Translations under genes and position numbers: made by a program
In this document: piece after piece, positions 45,171 to 55,175 of the stretch
How the letters are laid out: the number at the start of each line of letters is the position of its first letter
Numbering within the stretch: the first letter of the stretch is position 1
Notes under the pieces: generated by a model
Databases searched by the model: none
Told to the model about the DNA's origin: nothing
The model's input: only the letters and a program-made list of their open reading frames with translations
Assembly: GCF_030908625.1 (NCBI RefSeq)
Contig: NZ_CP133133.1
Span: 806,001 to 870,000 of the forward strand
Reading direction: 5' to 3'
Length of the DNA stretch: 64,000 bases
Source of the DNA: Paludicola sp. MB14-C6
GTDB lineage: Bacteria > Bacillota > Clostridia > Oscillospirales > Ruminococcaceae

Positions 45171-47201
45171 TTAGCTTTTTCTCGGACGAATGATATTTTT
45201 ACTGCTAAAATAAGTAGCAACGAAATATCCACCATAAATCAAAATAATAATTGCGGCAATCATTACTGTATTACCTAGAATATCAAAATCGCCAAAGGTT
45301 TTAACTAAGTTATTTGCAACCTTTATTCCAACAACGGAATGAACAATCGCTAATAATAATGGCATCATGAAGTAAATAAAAATTTGTGAAAATAGTGCTT
45401 TGTTAATCATCTTTGGCTCAGCGCCTAATTTACGAAGCAATGTATAGCGTTGTGCATTATCAGCGGCTTCGCTTAACTGTTGTAATGCTAAAACAGCCGC
45501 AGAAGTAATTAAGAAAATAATACCGATATAAATTGTTAAATAAGTCAGTACTGCTGAAAGGCCCACATTTTGTTCATATACTTTAGTCTTTGATATATAG
45601 CTTATATCTTTTGGTATATTACTACCTTTATAGACTTTATCAATTTCTTTTGCAAAAGCATCTATATCATCAGAATTTTTTAGATTAACATTTAAAGCTG
45701 AATAATATGTTGAACAGTTTTTCAATAATTCATCACTAATAATTACTGTTCCTGTATCCATTTTCATTGCTGTGGTTACGATTGTATTTTTCAACAATTC
45801 TTTATTTAACGCAATAAGCTTTTGACCGCCTATTTCAATCATTCCATTGTTATCAATAAATTCTTGAACGTACTCTCTGTTTGCTGATGAGTTACAATTT
45901 ATTGCAAATTGGTTTTTCTGTAGTTTTATTGTTGGTTTACCCTGCATTTTCATAACAGCATTATATTCGCTTAATGCAACAACAGGAGCTGGCATTTTGC
46001 TAACTGCCTTTAACATATCTTCTGAAATACCAGGAATTTTAGGAGGAATAATATCTCCCATTGTTAGTTCAGTAGCATAATAGCTAAATTCAGTATAATC
46101 TTTTACATATTGATTAAAATCGACATTATGTTTTTGTAAAAAGCTTGCAATACTTTCTTTTTGTGTTTTTTCTGCTTGTTGGCCTTTTTCTAGATCAAAA
46201 CTGCTTTTTTCAATCGTTATATCAAATGGTGTAATATCCTCTAAATCCTTTGTTAAAGCATCATTTAACCCCATACCGGAAGAAAGCGTTCCAATTGCTA
46301 TTAACAACATTAAGCAAATGACTGTCATAGAAATAAAAGTTGTATTAATTTTGCTATTTAGTTGACGTAATACAAACATATTTAAATTTTTAAAATACAA
46401 CTTTTTATTGCTTTGCACGATTTTTAATAAGAAGCCTGATAATGACATAAAGAATAAAAACGTGCCAATAGAACCAAATATAATAGCCATCCAAAAAACA
46501 TAGTTAATTTGCATCATACCATTTTTGATAATACAAGTATAACCAATTGCAAGGCAAATAACGGATAGAATAAATAAAATTACAGATACCCAAATGTTTT
46601 TTACTTTTAAGCTCTCGTTTTTCTTGCCTGCAGTCAATAAGTCAATCAGTTTATATTTAGAAATGGCAATTGTGTTGAATATCATAACAATGAAATAGAT
46701 TAAGCCAAAATAAACAATGGATTTTAAAAATGCTGATTGAGAAAATACAAATGTAAAGGCTTTCATATCTACTTCAAAAAGGTGAGCTGTAATAACGGAT
46801 AGCCCTTGTGAAATAAAAAATCCTGCAACCAAACCAACTACCAAAGAAACAACACCGATAATCAATGTTTCTAAAATTAAGACTCTGGAAATCTTACCTT
46901 TTTCCATGCCGAGTGTCATATAGAGTCCAAGTTCTTTTTTTCTGCGCTTAATTAAAAATTTGTTTGCAAATAGAATCAAAAAACCTAATATAACAGAAAT
47001 AAATACTGATACATAGCCAATAACTTGAGACATAATGTGAATAATCTCTTTTTGAGATGAATTTAACATCAACATTGCATCTTGACTTTCGATTGAGTTA
47101 AAAACATAGAAAATACAAATACCAAATGTCAAGGTTAAAAAGTAGATTGAATAGTCTTTAATACTCTTTTTAACATTATTAAGTGCTAACTTAAAGAACA
47201 T
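45171..47201 (-). CDS. BceB-type ABC transporter permease
   Basis: The ATG at 47201 lies downstream of GGAGG; 676 residues. It begins MFFKLALNNVKKSIKDYSIY, typical of BceB. Ten membrane helices, two FtsX-like regions, and a large extracellular domain between about 300 and 530. Such permeases act with BceA to remove antimicrobial peptides such as bacitracin or lantibiotics from lipid II cycle targets, and also serve as the sensor for the kinase. Confidence 0.92.
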   Translation of the reverse strand: MFFKLALNNVKKSIKDYSIYFLTLTFGICIFYVFNSIESQDAMLMLNSSQKEIIHIMSQVIGYVSVFISVILGFLILFANKFLIKRRKKELGLYMTLGMEKGKISRVLILETLIIGVVSLVVGLVAGFFISQGLSVITAHLFEVDMKAFTFVFSQSAFLKSIVYFGLIYFIVMIFNTIAISKYKLIDLLTAGKKNESLKVKNIWVSVILFILSVICLAIGYTCIIKNGMMQINYVFWMAIIFGSIGTFLFFMSLSGFLLKIVQSNKKLYFKNLNMFVLRQLNSKINTTFISMTVICLMLLIAIGTLSSGMGLNDALTKDLEDITPFDITIEKSSFDLEKGQQAEKTQKESIASFLQKHNVDFNQYVKDYTEFSYYATELTMGDIIPPKIPGISEDMLKAVSKMPAPVVALSEYNAVMKMQGKPTIKLQKNQFAINCNSSANREYVQEFIDNNGMIEIGGQKLIALNKELLKNTIVTTAMKMDTGTVIISDELLKNCSTYYSALNVNLKNSDDIDAFAKEIDKVYKGSNIPKDISYISKTKVYEQNVGLSAVLTYLTIYIGIIFLITSAAVLALQQLSEAADNAQRYTLLRKLGAEPKMINKALFSQIFIYFMMPLLLAIVHSVVGIKVANNLVKTFGDFDILGNTVMIAAIIILIYGGYFVATYFSSKNIIRPRKS

Positions 47202-47958
47202 TGCTATTGTCACCTCCAAGTAAGGTTACAACTTCAATAATCTTATTGAAAAACTCCTTACGAGTATCATTGCCACGAATAAGCTCATTAAAGATTTTTC
47301 CATCTTTGATAAAGAGTATTTTTTTACAGTAACTTGCTGTAAACGCATCATGTGTTACCATTAAAATTGTAGCATTCAACTCACTATTGATACGATTAAA
47401 GCTTTCCAACAGCATTCTTGCAGATTTTGAATCTAATGCTCCTGTTGGTTCATCAGCTAAAACCAAAGATGGATTTGTTACCATTGCTCTAGCAGATGCT
47501 ACTCTTTGTTTTTGTCCACCAGACATTTGATATGGATATTTCTTTAAAACATCTTCAATTTCTAATGTTTTTGCTATTTCATGAACTCTAACGTCTACCT
47601 CTTTTGCAGGTGTTTTTAGAATTGTTAGTGCCAACGCAATGTTTTCGTAAGCGGTTAACGTATCTAATAGATTGAAATCTTGAAAGATAAAGCCTAACTC
47701 TTCTCTTCTAAACTGTGATAACTTTTTGGAATTTAATGTTGTAATATCTTTATTGTTAATATAAATATGTCCTGCTGTTGCAGAATCAATTGTTGAAATA
47801 CAGTTTAACAAGGTTGTTTTACCACTACCTGATGCACCCATAATACCAATGTACTCACCTTTTTCAACCTCAAAGCTAATGTTATCAACCGCTTTGGTTA
47901 CGTTTCCTTTATTGCCGTAATACTTTTCAATATTTAAAACCTTTAAAACATTTTCCAT
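47191..47958 (-). CDS. BceA-type ABC transporter ATP-binding protein
   Basis: 255 residues with GASGSGKTTLLNCIS (Walker A), QMSGGQKQRVASARAMV (signature) and LVLADEPTGALDSK (Walker B). AAGGAG precedes the ATG. The permease gene overlaps its end. The operon has its own promoter region separated from bceRS. Confidence 0.95.
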   Translation of the reverse strand: MENVLKVLNIEKYYGNKGNVTKAVDNISFEVEKGEYIGIMGASGSGKTTLLNCISTIDSATAGHIYINNKDITTLNSKKLSQFRREELGFIFQDFNLLDTLTAYENIALALTILKTPAKEVDVRVHEIAKTLEIEDVLKKYPYQMSGGQKQRVASARAMVTNPSLVLADEPTGALDSKSARMLLESFNRINSELNATILMVTHDAFTASYCKKILFIKDGKIFNELIRGNDTRKEFFNKIIEVVTLLGGDNSNVL

Positions 47959-48009
47959 TATAAATACTCCTTTATTTTTTTCGTTGTATTTATCATATCA
48001 CCTTTGATA

Positions 48010-48038
48010 AACTGTAACCATTTATTTAGCTTACAGTT
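48010..48038 (-). promoter_or_regulatory. Likely operator of the bceAB-like operon
   Basis: AACTGTAA-N13-TTACAGTT is a perfect 8-bp inverted repeat about 50-80 bp before the ATPase start, just upstream of a TATGAT -10. The position suits activation by the neighbouring BceR-like regulator. Confidence 0.65.
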
Positions 48039-48062
48039 ACCTTACGAATTTGTAATATAGAA

Positions 48063-48078
48063 AAAGAGCCGTATGGCT
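48063..48078 (-). terminator. Short terminator-like hairpin after the kinase gene
   Basis: AGCC-GTAT-GGCT overlaps the stop region; on the reverse strand it is followed by CTTTTTC. Weak. Confidence 0.45.
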
Positions 48079-49090
48079 ACGTCTCAAAGATTACCATTTT
48101 ACTTTTTGGAAATGCAATTTGCACAACAGTACCTTCTTTTTCAACCGAAGAAATTGATATTTGTAGCCCCATTTTATCACAAAGCTTTTTGCATAAATAC
48201 AATCCTATTCCGGTTGATTTCGCAAAGTTTCTACCATTAAAGCCGGTAAAGCCTTTTTCAAAAACATAAGGTAAATCTTTTTCTTGAATGCCAACTCCAT
48301 TATCCTTAATAGATAGAATTACACTATTTGATAGCTCTCGTGCATAGAACTTTAAATGAAGTGTTTCTTTTTTGTACTTCATTGAATTCACTATAATTTG
48401 TCCTAATATAAAATCAATCCATTTTACATCTGTATATACAATACAATCTAAGCCTTCAAAAGCCAATGAAGTTTGACTTTCAATCAAAGCTTTAGAATGT
48501 TTCTTTACACAGCTTTTCACAACCGTATTCAAATTGCATTCTTTTATAATATAATCTTTTTCAACAGTATTGCTCTTGGAATAAAACAATGCTTGTTCAA
48601 CAAAGGCCTCAATTTTGGTTACCTCTTCTGCTACACTTTTTGAAGATGTATTCATATTATTTTCCAAAATCAACTTACTTGCAGCGATTGGAGTTTTTAT
48701 TTCGTGAACCCATGTTTCAATATATTCCCTATATTCTTCTGAAGCGTGTTTATATAACCCAATTTGGTCATTCATTGATTTTGAAGACTCTTTTAGAACA
48801 TCATATAAAACAATACCCTCAGCAAAGCTTGGTTTATCGATTAACTCGGCAATTAAACATTTTTGGTCGAGTGAATCTAAGCATTTGATTAATACCTTAT
48901 AAAACCGTTGTTTTTGAATATATTCACCTAACAAAACCGCTATGTCCGCACCTACTAAGATGGTTACGATAAAAAGAATTGCATAGAGGTTCAGCCTAAA
49001 TGTAAAAAGCATATATGCAATAAATGCAATTGCAAGTATTTGCAGTATAATAAAAATATATTTGTCTCTTAGATAATCTCTTAATTTCAT
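48077..49090 (-). CDS. BceS-type intramembrane-sensing histidine kinase
   Basis: 337 residues. Two membrane helices near the N-terminus enclose almost no outside loop. The phospho-acceptor motif is WVHEIKTPIAASKLIL and the ATP-binding domain has STGIGLYLCKKLCDKM. This matches BceS-like kinases, which sense through a partner BceAB transporter. Confidence 0.93.
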   Translation of the reverse strand: MKLRDYLRDKYIFIILQILAIAFIAYMLFTFRLNLYAILFIVTILVGADIAVLLGEYIQKQRFYKVLIKCLDSLDQKCLIAELIDKPSFAEGIVLYDVLKESSKSMNDQIGLYKHASEEYREYIETWVHEIKTPIAASKLILENNMNTSSKSVAEEVTKIEAFVEQALFYSKSNTVEKDYIIKECNLNTVVKSCVKKHSKALIESQTSLAFEGLDCIVYTDVKWIDFILGQIIVNSMKYKKETLHLKFYARELSNSVILSIKDNGVGIQEKDLPYVFEKGFTGFNGRNFAKSTGIGLYLCKKLCDKMGLQISISSVEKEGTVVQIAFPKSKMVIFET

Positions 49091-49108
49091 ATTGAATTCC
49101 TTTCAATA

Positions 49109-49777
49109 TTATCCAATCATATAGCCTTGTCCACGTTTGGTAACCAAAAAATCATGTACTCCTATTTCCTCAAGTTTTTTTCGTAAGCGGTTAATATTTA
49201 CGGTCAATGTATTATCATCGACAAACTCATCTGACTGCCAAAGATCATTCATAATATCATTTCGTGATATAATATGCTCCCTATTTTTCATAAGTAAATG
49301 CAAAATTCGCATTTCATTTTTAGATAGCTCCGCTTCTTTGTCATGAAATGAAACAATGCTTTTAGATATATCTAAGCAAACATCTTGATAAATTACTGTA
49401 TTGGTTGGCTCGTTTCCAACACTTCTTCGCAATACCGATGCAATTCTTGCTAACAAAATTTGCGTATTATACGGTTTTACGATAAAATCGTCTGCGCCTA
49501 AATTCATACTCATTAACTCATCTAGTTCACTATCCCTACTAGTTACAATAATAATAGGCACACTTGACTGTTTGCGAATTTCACGACACACATGATACCC
49601 ATCAAAATAAGGCAAGTTCACATCAAGTAAAATCAATTGTGAATTACTTTGCAATGCAGTTTCAACAATAGTTTCAAATTGATCTGATACTTCACAATCA
49701 TATCCATAACGGGATAATAAATTACAAAGTTCTGTTCGAATAATCCTATCGTCTTCTATTATAAATATTTTAGCCAT
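49109..49777 (-). CDS. BceR-type response regulator
   Basis: 222 residues. The receiver domain has FIIEDDRIIR, phospho-acceptor Asp in ILLDVNLPYFDGYHVC and Lys in VKPYN. An OmpR-type winged helix ends DDNTLTVNINRLRKKL and KRGQGYMIG. It is the first gene of the leftward bceRS pair; bceAB follow after a separate promoter. Confidence 0.94.
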   Translation of the reverse strand: MAKIFIIEDDRIIRTELCNLLSRYGYDCEVSDQFETIVETALQSNSQLILLDVNLPYFDGYHVCREIRKQSSVPIIIVTSRDSELDELMSMNLGADDFIVKPYNTQILLARIASVLRRSVGNEPTNTVIYQDVCLDISKSIVSFHDKEAELSKNEMRILHLLMKNREHIISRNDIMNDLWQSDEFVDDNTLTVNINRLRKKLEEIGVHDFLVTKRGQGYMIG

Positions 49778-49824
49778 ATGTGTTCCCCCTTATTGTCCAT
49801 TAGTTTTATTTTATCATAATAAGA

Positions 49825-49856
49825 TGGATATGACAACCAATAGCTTGTCATATCCA
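49825..49856. other. Hairpin between bceR-like and Rieske oxidoreductase genes
   Basis: TGGATATGACAA pairs with TTGTCATATCCA around eight bases, six bases past the stop of the oxidoreductase gene. T tracts are weak. Confidence 0.55.
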
Positions 49857-49861
49857 TTCTA

Positions 49862-51301
49862 CTAGTACTTAATTAAATTTGTAGTTGAAGGATTATTGAT
49901 TAGATTGCCTTTAAAATCAAAACGAGATCCGTGACAAGGGCAGTCCCATGTCTTTTCATCCGGATTCCATTCCAGCTGGCAACCAAGATGTGGGCATCTC
50001 GTTGATACTACAAAAGCTTCGCCCTTTTCATTTTTATAAACACCCACTTTCATACCATTATATTCTACAACGCCGCCATGACCATTTGGCAATTCATCAA
50101 AATGGGTTTTTGGTATCAATAAAGCTTGTGTGGATAGGCCACTAACAGCTTTCATTCCATCTTCTAAAAGTGTCTTGATTGAAGCGGAAACAACAAATCG
50201 CTGTGGACTAAAAACTTCTGCGAATTTTGTATTTTGTCCTACTATCATATCGGATATAATCATTGCAGAAACCATAGAAGAAGTCATTCCCCATTTATTA
50301 AAGCCCGTTGCAACATACCAATTTTTCTCGAGTGGTGCAAAATGACCAATATACGGTACTCCATCTAATGTCATACAGTCTTGTGCTGACCAATGGTATC
50401 GCTCTATGGCATTTGGAAACCATTGTTTCGCTTGCTCCCGTATTTGCTCATACGCACCCCCCTCGCCATTTTCGCCAGTTCGGTGACCTGCTCCACCTAC
50501 CAAGAGCAAATTGCCATAATTTCGGAATGAATAACCACCATCCGCTTCATCAATATACATGCCATCCAACTTATCACAATTTTCAAACGCTACAACATAA
50601 GAACGCTGTTGATGCATTCTTGCAAAATAAAAGCCCGGTACATTTACAAAAGGAAAATGAGTGGCAAAAACAATATGCTCTGCTTTCACCTTTCCATGAT
50701 TCGTAATAATGGTATTCTCTTTCACTTCATGTACAATAGTGTGCTCATATATCGTAAGCTCTTCCGTAATTGGCTTTAAGAATTTAAGTGGATTAAATTG
50801 TGCTTGATGCGAAAGCTTAATTGCCCCTTTTATCGGAAACGGTAGCGTTGTTCGTTCCACAAATTCAGCATCTAAATCCAACATCTGCATCGCACGAAGC
50901 TCTTCCTTTAGCAGCTTATTGTTATCCATAGAATACACATAAGCGCTTTTTCGCTCAAAATTGCAGTCGATTCCATTCCTTTGAATGAGATTCGCATATT
51001 TTTCAACAGCAAGTTGATTTGCAACAGCATATTGCCTTGCCTTACGTTCTCCAACGTCTATAATAAGCTTATTATAGATTAAATTATGCTGTGCTGTAAT
51101 TTTCGCAGTTGTATTTTTGGTTTGACCGCTTGCAATTGTATTTGCTTCAATAACGGCAACCTGTACGCCTTTTTCCTTTAATAAGTATGCTGTGAGTAAT
51201 CCTGCCATTCCGGCGCCTATAACTGCTACGTCTACCGAAATATCTTGCTCTAATGATTTTCGTTTTGTAAACTCTGTCTCTAAACTCCAAATAGATTGCA
51301 T
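49862..51301 (-). CDS. FAD-dependent oxidoreductase with C-terminal Rieske domain
   Basis: ATG at 51301 after GAGAGGTG; 479 residues. The N-terminal FAD domain has DVAVIGAGMAGLLTAYLLKE (dinucleotide loop) and later MTLDGVPYIGHF. The C-terminal Rieske domain has TRCPHLGCQLEW and WDCPCHGSRFDFKG, giving the Cys-His/Cys-His ligands of a 2Fe-2S cluster. This DAO-Rieske fusion is widespread, with unknown substrate. It is a single gene. Confidence 0.92.
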   Translation of the reverse strand: MQSIWSLETEFTKRKSLEQDISVDVAVIGAGMAGLLTAYLLKEKGVQVAVIEANTIASGQTKNTTAKITAQHNLIYNKLIIDVGERKARQYAVANQLAVEKYANLIQRNGIDCNFERKSAYVYSMDNNKLLKEELRAMQMLDLDAEFVERTTLPFPIKGAIKLSHQAQFNPLKFLKPITEELTIYEHTIVHEVKENTIITNHGKVKAEHIVFATHFPFVNVPGFYFARMHQQRSYVVAFENCDKLDGMYIDEADGGYSFRNYGNLLLVGGAGHRTGENGEGGAYEQIREQAKQWFPNAIERYHWSAQDCMTLDGVPYIGHFAPLEKNWYVATGFNKWGMTSSMVSAMIISDMIVGQNTKFAEVFSPQRFVVSASIKTLLEDGMKAVSGLSTQALLIPKTHFDELPNGHGGVVEYNGMKVGVYKNEKGEAFVVSTRCPHLGCQLEWNPDEKTWDCPCHGSRFDFKGNLINNPSTTNLIKY

Positions 51302-51505
51302 TCTGTTCACCTCTCGGTTATGTTTTCCATTATTATTGGAAATAAACATTATCCTAAACAATAAGTAAGTAAATTATTTAGCCTTAAAATATCCAAAGGT
51401 TAAAAATAATTAAACAAAATCTAGGCATTGATTACTATTGGCAAACCAGGTATAGTTAAATTACAAAATACGATCGTACTTAATTATAATTAAAGGAGAC
51501 TCACT

Positions 51506-52549
51506 ATGAAGACAACTAATGAATTATTGCTTAATTGGACAATTGAGAAAATTAAAAAAGAATATAACAATGATGTTGCTTTGTTAATAGGAAACACCTC
51601 ATTAAAGATGGAGCAAGACAAAGAAGGTAGCTACTTCGATTATTTTGTTCCTATCAATGAAAAAGGTAATAATCTTGCTGAAACTTTTATTATAAATGGA
51701 ATTGGCTATGATTTATATCCAAGATCTTGGAAACGACTTGAGGATATGGCTAATCTATTAGATGATAATAATCTACATTGTTTAGCTGATGGCGAAATTT
51801 TATACTACAAGAATGAAGAAGTTAAAAATAAGTTTATCAGTCTACAAGATAAGTTGAAGAAAAATCTACAGGACAAAGAACTTATGTCTAAAAAATCGCT
51901 TGAGAAACTTGCAATTGCTATGGAACTATACCAAACAATGATGTTTGAAGAATCTATTGGAAATGTAAGAATGGCTGCAGGCTTTATAGCGGATTTTCTC
52001 TCTTTAGCTGTTGCTTATTCTAATCACACATACTTTAAATACAATCAAGTTGAGCAAATAAAAGAGCTTTTTGTAATGAAAACAATACCAGATAATTTCA
52101 TTGAGTACTATAAGGCAATTATAAATGCTGATTCTATCAATGAATTAAAAAATCTTTGCCACCTCATCATCCTTACTACACGTAAATATATAAAGATGAA
52201 AAAAGCTCCTATTCAACCTTCACATTGTGAAATAAATTATACAGATTTGAGTTTTTGGTATCAAGAACTATGTTATACATGGAGAAGAATTTATTTTTAC
52301 TGCGACAACAAAGATGTAGAAAAAGTATTTATTTGGAGTTGCTACTTACAACAAGAATTAAATACGATTAAAGAAGAGTTTAAACTACAAGATATGGACT
52401 TACTTGGTCATTATCATTCAAACAATTTATCCGATATAAGAAACCAAGCAAATGTTCTAGAAAAGTATATTGTAAGCGAAATTACTACACATGGTGTTCA
52501 GCTCAATGCGTTTGAATCCATTGATGAATTTCTATCTAGGAAATCATAG
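51506..52549 (+). CDS. Unknown protein, possible nucleotidyltransferase-like N-domain
   Basis: 347 residues with AAGGAG before the ATG. The N-terminal part (VALLIGNTSLKM, then FDYFVP) is weakly reminiscent of MNT-type nucleotidyltransferases, but the usual GS-DxD active-site pattern is not clear. The rest looks helical. It precedes a CD3324-family gene by 18 bp in the same direction, so they may be co-expressed. No function is assigned. Confidence 0.5.
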   Translation: MKTTNELLLNWTIEKIKKEYNNDVALLIGNTSLKMEQDKEGSYFDYFVPINEKGNNLAETFIINGIGYDLYPRSWKRLEDMANLLDDNNLHCLADGEILYYKNEEVKNKFISLQDKLKKNLQDKELMSKKSLEKLAIAMELYQTMMFEESIGNVRMAAGFIADFLSLAVAYSNHTYFKYNQVEQIKELFVMKTIPDNFIEYYKAIINADSINELKNLCHLIILTTRKYIKMKKAPIQPSHCEINYTDLSFWYQELCYTWRRIYFYCDNKDVEKVFIWSCYLQQELNTIKEEFKLQDMDLLGHYHSNNLSDIRNQANVLEKYIVSEITTHGVQLNAFESIDEFLSRKS

Positions 52550-52566
52550 AAAGGTGAGAAACTTCT

Positions 52567-52827
52567 ATGAAATATAAAAATGCGTCGGATATATTACCAG
52601 ACGAATTACTAAGAGAAATACAGCAATATGTTTCTGGTGAAGCATTATATATTCCATCAGATCAAGAAAGGAAAAAGTGGGGAGATGGTTCGGGCGCACG
52701 AAACTTTTATTCACAAAGAAATGCTGATATCAGAAATAAGTACTTTTGCGAAAAAAGGAGCATGGAACAACTTGCCGACGAATACTGCCTTTCTATTGAA
52801 ACGATTCGTAAAATTGTGTATAAGTAA
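52567..52827 (+). CDS. CD3324-family putative DNA-binding protein
   Basis: 86 residues: MKYKNASDILPDELLREIQQ, GEALYIPSDQERKKWGDGSG and a C-terminal helix-turn-helix (SMEQLADEYCLSIETIRKIV). The layout fits the CD3324 family of clostridial proteins, related to Mor-like regulators. Confidence 0.82.
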   Translation: MKYKNASDILPDELLREIQQYVSGEALYIPSDQERKKWGDGSGARNFYSQRNADIRNKYFCEKRSMEQLADEYCLSIETIRKIVYK

Positions 52828-52849
52828 ATATAAAACTAACAATAACAAA

Positions 52850-52877
52850 GCCACGACAAAAGTCGTGGCAATATTTT
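52850..52877. terminator. Terminator after the CD3324-family gene
   Basis: GCCACGAC-AAAA-GTCGTGGC followed by AATATTTTTG. It also lies at the end of the leftward membrane gene. Confidence 0.85.
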
Positions 52878-52882
52878 TGCTA

Positions 52883-53545
52883 TTATTTATTTTGATCCCG
52901 CAATTCAGAAAATCCCATCCATACTACCCAAACGTATGCAAGTGTTTTCGGAATCATGAGCACACCAATCAATGGATACACATCTGCCCATAGAACAACG
53001 GGAATGTAAAACCCAAAGCTTAATGTGATTGCAAGCCACATAAAGCGAAATGCTTTATCATTATGTGCTTTGGCTTTCTTATAAAACAACACTATAATAA
53101 TAATTCCTAAAACTGCAAATGGAATATTACGATAGATACCCCAAGTTAATGGCGCATCCGCACTCATCCATTCATTTTGCGGGAACAGACATAATGCGAT
53201 TCTTACTGCTGCCAACGCATACATTATTACGGTTAACACTCTATTTTTGATATCATAACGCATCATAAAAATATGATACAAAATGATATAAAATATTGTC
53301 ATAGTAATTGAAGTAATAAACTTTCCTAAACCGAGTGCCACCACATAATCTTCTAAACCGGTTGTGCAAAGAGCATATGCTCTTGGGATTAAGTGAAATG
53401 CATCACCAAAGCCTAAAACCACCGCCATAATTCCAAATAATAAATATTGCTTATTGCCCTTTGATTTACGAATCATCAAAAAGCCTATTGTTGTAACACT
53501 AATTAAATATAACGCATCAAATATTGTTTCCATAATTGCTTGCAT
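52883..53545 (-). CDS. Seven-helix membrane protein, unknown
   Basis: 220 residues with AAAGGAG before the ATG and about seven membrane helices. It contains GFGDAFHLIPRAYAL early and a C-terminal IPKTLAYVWVVWMGFSELRD. The conserved charged residues within membranes (Asp, His, Arg) suggest a transport or enzyme role, but no family name can be given. Confidence 0.65.
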   Translation of the reverse strand: MQAIMETIFDALYLISVTTIGFLMIRKSKGNKQYLLFGIMAVVLGFGDAFHLIPRAYALCTTGLEDYVVALGLGKFITSITMTIFYIILYHIFMMRYDIKNRVLTVIMYALAAVRIALCLFPQNEWMSADAPLTWGIYRNIPFAVLGIIIIVLFYKKAKAHNDKAFRFMWLAITLSFGFYIPVVLWADVYPLIGVLMIPKTLAYVWVVWMGFSELRDQNK

Positions 53546-53751
53546 AAAAACGCTCCTTTTCCATTATTGAATAAACACTTTTTATCATAATATATGACAG
53601 ATAAAATATCAAGATACCCGTTTCTTATTTCTATTGTTTTCGACAAAATATTTTAATGTTCTTAGTTGTTTTTATTTACTTTATACTATAACATTGATAT
53701 AATCAAGATAGCATTAGTATAAATTAATGACATAAGCTAGGATGTGAATTC

Positions 53752-54738
53752 ATGGCAAAGTCCCCTAATCAAAAATTAAAGCTATTATATCTGCAAAAAA
53801 TATTACAAGAAAAAACGGACGAAACCCACACAATGAATGTTGCGCAACTCATTAGAGAATTGCAACGTTATGATATCTCTGCAGAACGTAAAAGTATCTA
53901 TGATGATATTGAAGCTTTAAAGCAGTTCGGGCTCGATATTGAATGTAGCAGATCAAAACCAAGGGGCTACTACATCGCAAGCAGGCAATTTGAATTACCC
54001 GAACTCAAGCTATTAGTGGATGCGGTTCAATCCTCGAAATTTATTACACATAAAAAGTCCAATTCATTAATTAAAAAGGTGGAAACGCTAACAAACATTC
54101 ATGAGGCTCAACTGTTACAACGTCAAGTGTTCGTTGCAAATAGAATTAAAACCATGAATGAGAGTATTTACTATAATATTGATAAAATTCATACTGCAAT
54201 CTCTCAAGGGATGAAAATTGAATTTCAATATTTCGAATGGACGATAAAAAAAGAACGCAAATACAAAAAACAAGGCGAATTTTATTGTATTAGTCCTTGG
54301 GCACTCTCCTGGGTTGATGAAAACTACTATATGATTGGCTTTGACAATGAGATGCAAATAATAAAACATTATCGTGTAGATAAAATGGTAAACATCACAC
54401 TAACAGAAGAACCCAGAGACGGTCAAGACCATTTTAACCAATTTGACATGGCCTTATATACTAATAAATTGTTTGGTATGTTTGGCGGCGAGGAGGAAAC
54501 CATAAAGCTATTGTTTTCCAACCGTTTTATTGGAGTAGTATTAGACCGCTTTGGAAAAGAAATTTCTGTTATTCCTTATGATGATACTCATTTTATAATT
54601 CACTTAAAAGTTGCGCTAAGTCCACAATTTTTTTCTTGGCTATTTGGATTCTCTACCGATGTAAAAATACTATCGCCGCAAAGGGTGGCAGATTTATATT
54701 TACAGCAAGCACAAGAAATTACTTTACTTTATCAATAA
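53752..54738 (+). CDS. WYL-domain transcription regulator
   Basis: 328 residues. An N-terminal helix-turn-helix (MNVAQLIRELQRYDISAERK, then YDDIEALKQFGLDI) is followed by a WYL domain (EFYCISPWALSWVDENYYMI) and a C-terminal WCX-like extension. WYL regulators sense nucleotides or nucleic acids; the target here is unknown. Confidence 0.9.
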   Translation: MAKSPNQKLKLLYLQKILQEKTDETHTMNVAQLIRELQRYDISAERKSIYDDIEALKQFGLDIECSRSKPRGYYIASRQFELPELKLLVDAVQSSKFITHKKSNSLIKKVETLTNIHEAQLLQRQVFVANRIKTMNESIYYNIDKIHTAISQGMKIEFQYFEWTIKKERKYKKQGEFYCISPWALSWVDENYYMIGFDNEMQIIKHYRVDKMVNITLTEEPRDGQDHFNQFDMALYTNKLFGMFGGEEETIKLLFSNRFIGVVLDRFGKEISVIPYDDTHFIIHLKVALSPQFFSWLFGFSTDVKILSPQRVADLYLQQAQEITLLYQ

Positions 54739-54749
54739 AATGTGACTGA

Positions 54750-54782
54750 AAGAACGTATGAAAATCATATGTTCTTTTTTTG
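54750..54782 (+). terminator. Terminator of the WYL regulator gene
   Basis: AAGAACGTATGA-AAA-TCATATGTTCTT followed by TTTTT; one mismatch in the stem. Confidence 0.8.
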
Positions 54783-54897
54783 TCCCTTTTATGGGACAGT
54801 CTACTTGTTATAATCAAAATAAGGAAAAAAATCAGTTAATGCACATAAATGAGTTAAAAATGTCATCACAATACTATTTTAAGAAAGGACATTTCAT

Positions 54898-55002
54898 ATG
54901 ACATTGGAATTGATCAACCAAATAGCAACAGGCTTCTTAATTTTATTGATGCTTTTAATTTTAAAAGATACTGCGACAAGAAAAAACGATACCGATGAAT
55001 AA
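54898..55002 (+). CDS. 34-residue membrane peptide
   Basis: ATG at 54898 after AAAGGA encodes MTLELINQIATGFLILLMLL plus ILKDTATRKNDTDE. One membrane helix is followed by a charged tail. Its own ribosome binding site and a terminator 25 bp after the stop support expression. No family recognised. Confidence 0.5.
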   Translation: MTLELINQIATGFLILLMLLILKDTATRKNDTDE

Positions 55003-55027
55003 ATACATATTGGCATTACTAATAAGA

Positions 55028-55060
55028 TACCATTGCTTTTTACAATGGTACTTTTCTTTT
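55028..55060 (+). terminator. Terminator of the 34-residue peptide gene
   Basis: TACCATTG-CTTTTTA-CAATGGTA followed by CTTTTCTTTT. Confidence 0.82.
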
Positions 55061-55175
55061 ATTCCAACAAAAATCATTTGCTAAGTATTGCATTTGACAA
55101 ATAAACTTGGATATAATATCATATTAAGTAGATAGGATTTTATGTTTTTCCTGAAATTACTAATGGAGGTTGCCT

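Noticed and set aside
51506..52549. Aminoglycoside nucleotidyltransferase
   Set aside because: The GS-x-DxD active-site pattern is not clear, so only a weak resemblance is noted.
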